Source: Lichenicola sp964247755
Lineage (GTDB): Bacteria > Pseudomonadota > Alphaproteobacteria > Acetobacterales > Acetobacteraceae
DNA: 64,000 bases
Direction: 5' to 3'
NCBI GenBank assembly: GCA_964247755.1
Contig: CAXTVX010000010.1
Coordinates: forward strand, 1-64,000
A program made the position numbers and the translations under genes. Below, one piece after another: positions 60,388-64,000 of the stretch (position 1 is the first letter of the stretch; each line of letters begins with the position of its first letter). The notes below the pieces were generated by a model. The model saw only the letters and a program-made list of their open reading frames with translations. It did not search any database and was not told the DNA's origin.

Positions 60388-61929
60388 ATGTCCGAATCGC
60401 TCGAACTCGAGCCCGGCACGCCACCGGACGACGACGACCGGCTGCATGCCGCCGCACGACGCAGTCCGCCCTGCACCCTGGTGATCTTCGGCGGCGGCGG
60501 CGACCTGACCAGGCGGCTGCTGGTCCCGGCGATCTACAACCTGGTCGGCGCCGGACTGCTCGACGAGGCGTTCTCAATTATCGCCGTGGACTGGTCGGAG
60601 CTGGACAGCGAGGGACTGCGGACGCAGCTCGGCGAGACCATTCGGCAATTCGTGGCGCAGCGACGCGCCAACGCGTCGGAGCTGCACGAGGCGGACTGGA
60701 ACTGGCTGAGCCAGCGCATCTCGTTCCTGCGCGGCAGCTTCGACGACGAGCAGACCTACCGCACGCTTGCCACACGCTGCGGCGTCGGCAACTGCGTGTT
60801 CTACCTCGCCGTGGCAGCGCGGTTCTTTGCCACCATTGTTGGCCGGCTGGACGCGACCGGGCTGACGGCGGAGACCGAGACGCGCTACCGGCGCGTGGTG
60901 GTGGAGAAGCCGTTCGGTTTCGACCTTCCGTCCGCGCGCGCCCTGAACGCCCAGCTGCGCCAGGCGCTGGACGAAAGCCAGATCTACCGGATCGACCACT
61001 ACCTGGGAAAGGAGACGGTGCAGAACATCCTGGCGCTGCGCTTCTCGAACGGGTTCTTCGAGCCGCTGTGGAACCGGCAGAACATCGACCACGTGCAGAT
61101 CACTGCCGCGGAAACGGTCGGCGTGGAAAAGCGCGGCGGCTTCTACGAGACCACCGGCGCGCTGCGCGACATGGTGCCGAACCACATCATGCAGCTGCTG
61201 GCGATGGTGTCGATGGAGGCGCCGATCTCGTTCGAGGCCGATGCGGTTCGCGACGAGAAGTCGAAGGTGCTGGCGGCGGTGCACAAGCTCGCTCCCGACG
61301 ACATCGTGCGCGGGCAGTATGCCGCAGGCCACATCGCCGGCCGGGCGATGGCCGGCTACCGCGACGAGCCGGACGTGTCCCCGGACAGCGGCACCGAGAC
61401 CTTCGTGGCGCTGAAGCTGTCGATCGACAACTGGCGCTGGTCCGGAGTGCCGTTCTACCTGCGCACCGGCAAGCGGCTGACCACGCGCAAGACCGAGATC
61501 GCGATCCACTTCAAGCAGGCGCCCTATGCGCTGTTCCGCGAGACGCCCGTCGACAAGCTCACCCCCAACATCATGGTGCTGCAGATACAGCCCAGCGAGG
61601 GCGTGACGATGCAGTTCTCGGCCAAGATGCCGGGTCCCACGGTCAAGCTCGGCGGCGTGCGGATGAAGTTCGACTACGCCGACTGGTTCCAGGAGGGACC
61701 GAGTACCGGCTACGAGACGCTGATCTACGACTGCCTGATCGGCGACGCCACGCTGTTCCAGCGCGCCGACAACATCGAGGCGGGATGGAGCGTGGTGCAG
61801 CCGGCGCTGGACGCCTGGGCGGCGGGTGGCGGGGAGCTGTATCCCTATGCCGCCGGCAAGGCCGGCCCGGACGCGGCCGACGCGCTGCTGGCACGTGACG
61901 GACGGCATTGGCTGAGGCTGAACGGATGA
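60388..61929 (+). CDS. zwf: glucose-6-phosphate 1-dehydrogenase
   Basis: This 513-residue enzyme feeds glucose 6-phosphate into the oxidative pentose pathway. Seen are the nucleotide loop FGGGGDLTRRLLVPAIYNL, EKPFGFDLPSA, the substrate-binding RIDHYLGKETVQN (about residues 199-211) and FYLRTGKRL. In most relatives the loop reads GASGDLA; the four-glycine form here is a variant. The start lies 2 bases after the gnd stop with GAAGGGATAGG upstream. The stop overlaps the start of the next gene (ATGATG). Confidence 0.95.
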   Translation: MSESLELEPGTPPDDDDRLHAAARRSPPCTLVIFGGGGDLTRRLLVPAIYNLVGAGLLDEAFSIIAVDWSELDSEGLRTQLGETIRQFVAQRRANASELHEADWNWLSQRISFLRGSFDDEQTYRTLATRCGVGNCVFYLAVAARFFATIVGRLDATGLTAETETRYRRVVVEKPFGFDLPSARALNAQLRQALDESQIYRIDHYLGKETVQNILALRFSNGFFEPLWNRQNIDHVQITAAETVGVEKRGGFYETTGALRDMVPNHIMQLLAMVSMEAPISFEADAVRDEKSKVLAAVHKLAPDDIVRGQYAAGHIAGRAMAGYRDEPDVSPDSGTETFVALKLSIDNWRWSGVPFYLRTGKRLTTRKTEIAIHFKQAPYALFRETPVDKLTPNIMVLQIQPSEGVTMQFSAKMPGPTVKLGGVRMKFDYADWFQEGPSTGYETLIYDCLIGDATLFQRADNIEAGWSVVQPALDAWAAGGGELYPYAAGKAGPDAADALLARDGRHWLRLNG

Positions 61930-62768
61930 TGGTTCCTCCGCATGCGCCGCCCGCGACACGCATCAGGCTGCTGGTGTCGGACATCGACGGCACCATCATC
62001 GGCCCGGACAAACAGCTTGCCCCGTCGACCCTGGCGGCGGCGCAGCGCCTGCGCGCGGCGGGGATCATGCTGTGCCTGGCGAGCAGCCGGTCGGTGCGCG
62101 GGATGCGGATGTTTCTCGGGCCGCTGGGGATCGACACGCCGGCCGCCGGCCTGAACGGCGGCGAGATCATCGCAGCCGACGGGACGGTGCTGGAGCTGCA
62201 GTCGATCGAGGCGCAGGCGGCACGGCTGGCGGTGGAAACGCTGACCACCAACCGCATCGAGTGCTGGCTGTTCACCGGGCACCAGTGGGTGATCCGCGAC
62301 GTGGCCGGCGCCTTCGTGCCGCGCGAGCAGAAGGCGGTGCAGTTCGAGCCGACAGTGGTGGACTCGTTCGAGCCGTTTTACGACCGGATCGGCAAGATCA
62401 TGGGCGCCAGCACGGATTATCCGCTGCTGGAGCGGGTGGAGATCGAGCTGCAGGCGATGCTGGCGGGCGAGGTCAGCGCGCACCGCTCCTCGCCCTGGTA
62501 TCTCGACGTCACCCACCCGCAGGCCAACAAGGGACGTGCGGCTTTGCGCCTGGCGGAGATCCTGGGCGTGGACCGTTCGGAGCTCGCCTGCATCGGCGAC
62601 ATGGACAACGACATCTCCATGCTGCAGGCAGCCGGGCTCGGCGTGGCGATGGGCAACGCGCCGCCGCAGGTGGCGGAGGCGGCGCACTTCGTGACGTCGA
62701 GCAACGCGGAGGATGGCTGGGCGCAGGCGGTCGAGGAGCTAATCCTGCCCCGTGCGCCGGCCGGCTGA
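61926..62768 (+). CDS. HAD-IIB (Cof-type) phosphatase, first copy
   Basis: This 280-residue haloacid-dehalogenase-type phosphatase has motif I DIDGTI (D19, D21), a C2B cap in the middle and motif IV CIGDMDNDISML near residue 223. It is related to the next gene; both share YLDVTHPQANKG before motif IV. Its substrate is probably a sugar phosphate, given its place between zwf and pgl, but this is inference. ATG 61926 overlaps the zwf stop by three bases, with GAGG eight bases upstream. Confidence 0.88.
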   Translation: MMVPPHAPPATRIRLLVSDIDGTIIGPDKQLAPSTLAAAQRLRAAGIMLCLASSRSVRGMRMFLGPLGIDTPAAGLNGGEIIAADGTVLELQSIEAQAARLAVETLTTNRIECWLFTGHQWVIRDVAGAFVPREQKAVQFEPTVVDSFEPFYDRIGKIMGASTDYPLLERVEIELQAMLAGEVSAHRSSPWYLDVTHPQANKGRAALRLAEILGVDRSELACIGDMDNDISMLQAAGLGVAMGNAPPQVAEAAHFVTSSNAEDGWAQAVEELILPRAPAG

Positions 62769-62781
62769 GGGAGGGAACGCG

Positions 62782-63600
62782 ATGGCCGAGCCGATGAAGA
62801 TCAGCCTGGTGCTGGCCGATGTGGACGGCACTCTGGTGACAAAGGAGAAGATCCTCACCGAGCGGGCGATCCGTGCGGTGCGCAGCTTGCGCGAGCGCGG
62901 CATCCGCTTCGCCGTCACCAGCGGACGGCCGCCAAAGGGGATGGGCATGCTGATCGAGCCGCTGGGGATCAGCGAGCCGATCGCCGGCTTCAACGGCGGC
63001 CTGTTCGTGCATCCCGACCTGTCGATCATCGAGGCCAAGACGCTGTCCCGCGAGGCGGCGGACCGGACGGTGCAGGTGTTGCGCGACCACAAGGTCGACG
63101 TCTGGGTCTACAGCGGCGAGGACTGGCTGGTTCCCGACGCTAAGGGACCGCACGTCGATCGCGAGCAGTGGACGGTGAAGTTCGCGCCTAAGGTGACGAC
63201 CGACTTCGGCGCGGCGCTGGACACCGCGGTCAAGATCGTGGGCGTCAGCGACGACCTGGAGCTGATGAAGAAGGTCGAGCGCGACGCGCAGGAGGCGCTC
63301 GGCGACAGCGCCTCGGCGGCGCGCTCGCAGCCGTACTACCTCGACGTGACGCACCCCCAGGCCAACAAGGGCGGCGTCGTCACCAGCCTGGAGCGCATGC
63401 TCGGCGTCAAGGCAGGGGAGATCGCCACGCTGGGCGATCAGCCCAACGACGTGCTGATGTTCAGGAAGAGCGGCCTGTCGATCGCGATGGGACAGTCCAG
63501 CGACGAGGTGAAGCAGGCTGCCACCCATGTCAGCGACTCCTCGGAGGAGGAGGGCTTTGCTAAGGCGATCGAGCGCTACGTGCTCGGAGAGGGCGCATGA
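62782..63600 (+). CDS. HAD-IIB (Cof-type) phosphatase, second copy
   Basis: This 272-residue paralogue of the previous gene has motif I DVDGTL (D13, D15), TSGRPPKGM as motif II, and LGDQPNDVLMF as motif IV, where Q replaces the more common acidic or small residue after GD. ATG 62782 has GAGGGAGG upstream. The stop overlaps the pgl start by four bases (ATGA), which ties it to the pentose-phosphate cluster and suggests a housekeeping or regulatory dephosphorylation role in that pathway. Confidence 0.88.
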   Translation: MAEPMKISLVLADVDGTLVTKEKILTERAIRAVRSLRERGIRFAVTSGRPPKGMGMLIEPLGISEPIAGFNGGLFVHPDLSIIEAKTLSREAADRTVQVLRDHKVDVWVYSGEDWLVPDAKGPHVDREQWTVKFAPKVTTDFGAALDTAVKIVGVSDDLELMKKVERDAQEALGDSASAARSQPYYLDVTHPQANKGGVVTSLERMLGVKAGEIATLGDQPNDVLMFRKSGLSIAMGQSSDEVKQAATHVSDSSEEEGFAKAIERYVLGEGA

Positions 63601-64000
63601 GCAGCGACGCCACCACCGGCCGGGTCGAGGTGCTGGACGACGCGGAGGCGGTTGCGCACTATGCCGCCGACTTCCTTGTCGAGCGCGCGCTCGCGGCCGA
63701 AGGACCGTTCACCGTGGCGCTGTCCGGCGGCTCGACGCCGAAGCGCCTGTACGAGATCCTGGCAGGCGGCAGCTATGCCAAGCGGTTCCCGTGGGACCGG
63801 GTGCAGCTGTTCTTCGGCGACGAGCGCTTCGTGCCGCCGGACGACGAGTCGAGCAACTACAACATGGCCAACCTGGCGATGTTGTCGCAGGTGCCGGTGC
63901 CGTCGAACTCGGTGCACCGCATGCCGACCGACGGCGACCCGGCCGACGCGGCGCGCCGTTACCAGCGCGAGCTGCAGATGGAGTATGGCGCGGAGACGTT
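63597..64000 (+). CDS. pgl: 6-phosphogluconolactonase (N-terminal part, cut by window end)
   Basis: 134 residues are visible of a protein usually about 240 long. SGGSTPKRLYEIL and FFGDERFVPPDDESSNYNM are the family's substrate-binding motifs. It hydrolyses 6-phosphogluconolactone, the product of Zwf, and so completes the oxidative branch encoded here. The start overlaps the second HAD gene by four bases. Confidence 0.93.
   Translation, partial: MSSDATTGRVEVLDDAEAVAHYAADFLVERALAAEGPFTVALSGGSTPKRLYEILAGGSYAKRFPWDRVQLFFGDERFVPPDDESSNYNMANLAMLSQVPVPSNSVHRMPTDGDPADAARRYQRELQMEYGAET

Noticed and set aside
56729..60577. Antisense open frame of about 1280 codons across tal-pgi and gnd
   Set aside because: The sense strand encodes clear, complete enzymes; the antisense translation has no recognisable domain and an R/H/L/V-biased composition.

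Overview
The window looks like chromosome of a very G+C-rich alphaproteobacterium, most likely an acetic-acid-bacterium relative (Acetobacteraceae). The supporting signs are a hopanoid transporter (hpnN), a fused transaldolase/phosphoglucose isomerase, a short NAD-type 6-phosphogluconate dehydrogenase inside a complete pentose-phosphate gene run, a type II NADH dehydrogenase, and metX-metW. This assignment is inference from gene content; no rRNA or other taxonomic marker is present.

Layout. (1) 1-2730 is a visibly AT-rich block unlike everything else. It carries an AAA15-type ATPase followed, two bases after its stop, by a TOPRIM/DUF4435 protein. This is the architecture of the PARIS anti-phage system (AriA-AriB). 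The block abuts, and apparently replaces, the last codons of a sirtuin gene. (2) 2675-10704 holds the sirtuin, an HSL-type hydrolase, an ABC exporter, an SDR lacking the usual catalytic tyrosine, hpnN, and an arginase-fold protein with an altered metal site. (3) 10839-18955 holds metXW, an APC permease, a BLUF photoreceptor downstream of a GGDEF-EAL c-di-GMP enzyme, uncharacterised membrane proteins (one of 40 residues), and a 2OG-Fe dioxygenase overlapping a large MscS channel. (4) 21716-26504 holds two tandem paralogues of about 790 residues with an internal duplication and no recognised function. (5) 26514-38103 holds thiM, a modABC-Nudix operon, hisC, a YbhB protein, a secreted S53 peptidase, YdcZ and DUF421 membrane proteins, and an ankyrin protein.

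(6) 38214-44865 is a tightly overlapping glgX-treZ-treY operon that turns glycogen-type glucan into trehalose. (7) 44917-53773 holds ndh overlapped by an MBL-fold hydrolase, a divergent two-gene RND efflux pump, and an S10 peptidase. (8) 54098-64000 is a plus-strand central-carbon cluster: transketolase, tal-pgi, gnd, zwf, two HAD phosphatases and pgl, the last cut by the window edge. Together these genes encode the oxidative and non-oxidative pentose phosphate pathway.

The best candidates for unusual biology are the PARIS-like island, the 784/795-residue paralogue pair, the BLUF/c-di-GMP operon, and several enzymes with substituted catalytic residues. No rRNA, tRNA, CRISPR array or intact insertion sequence was seen.
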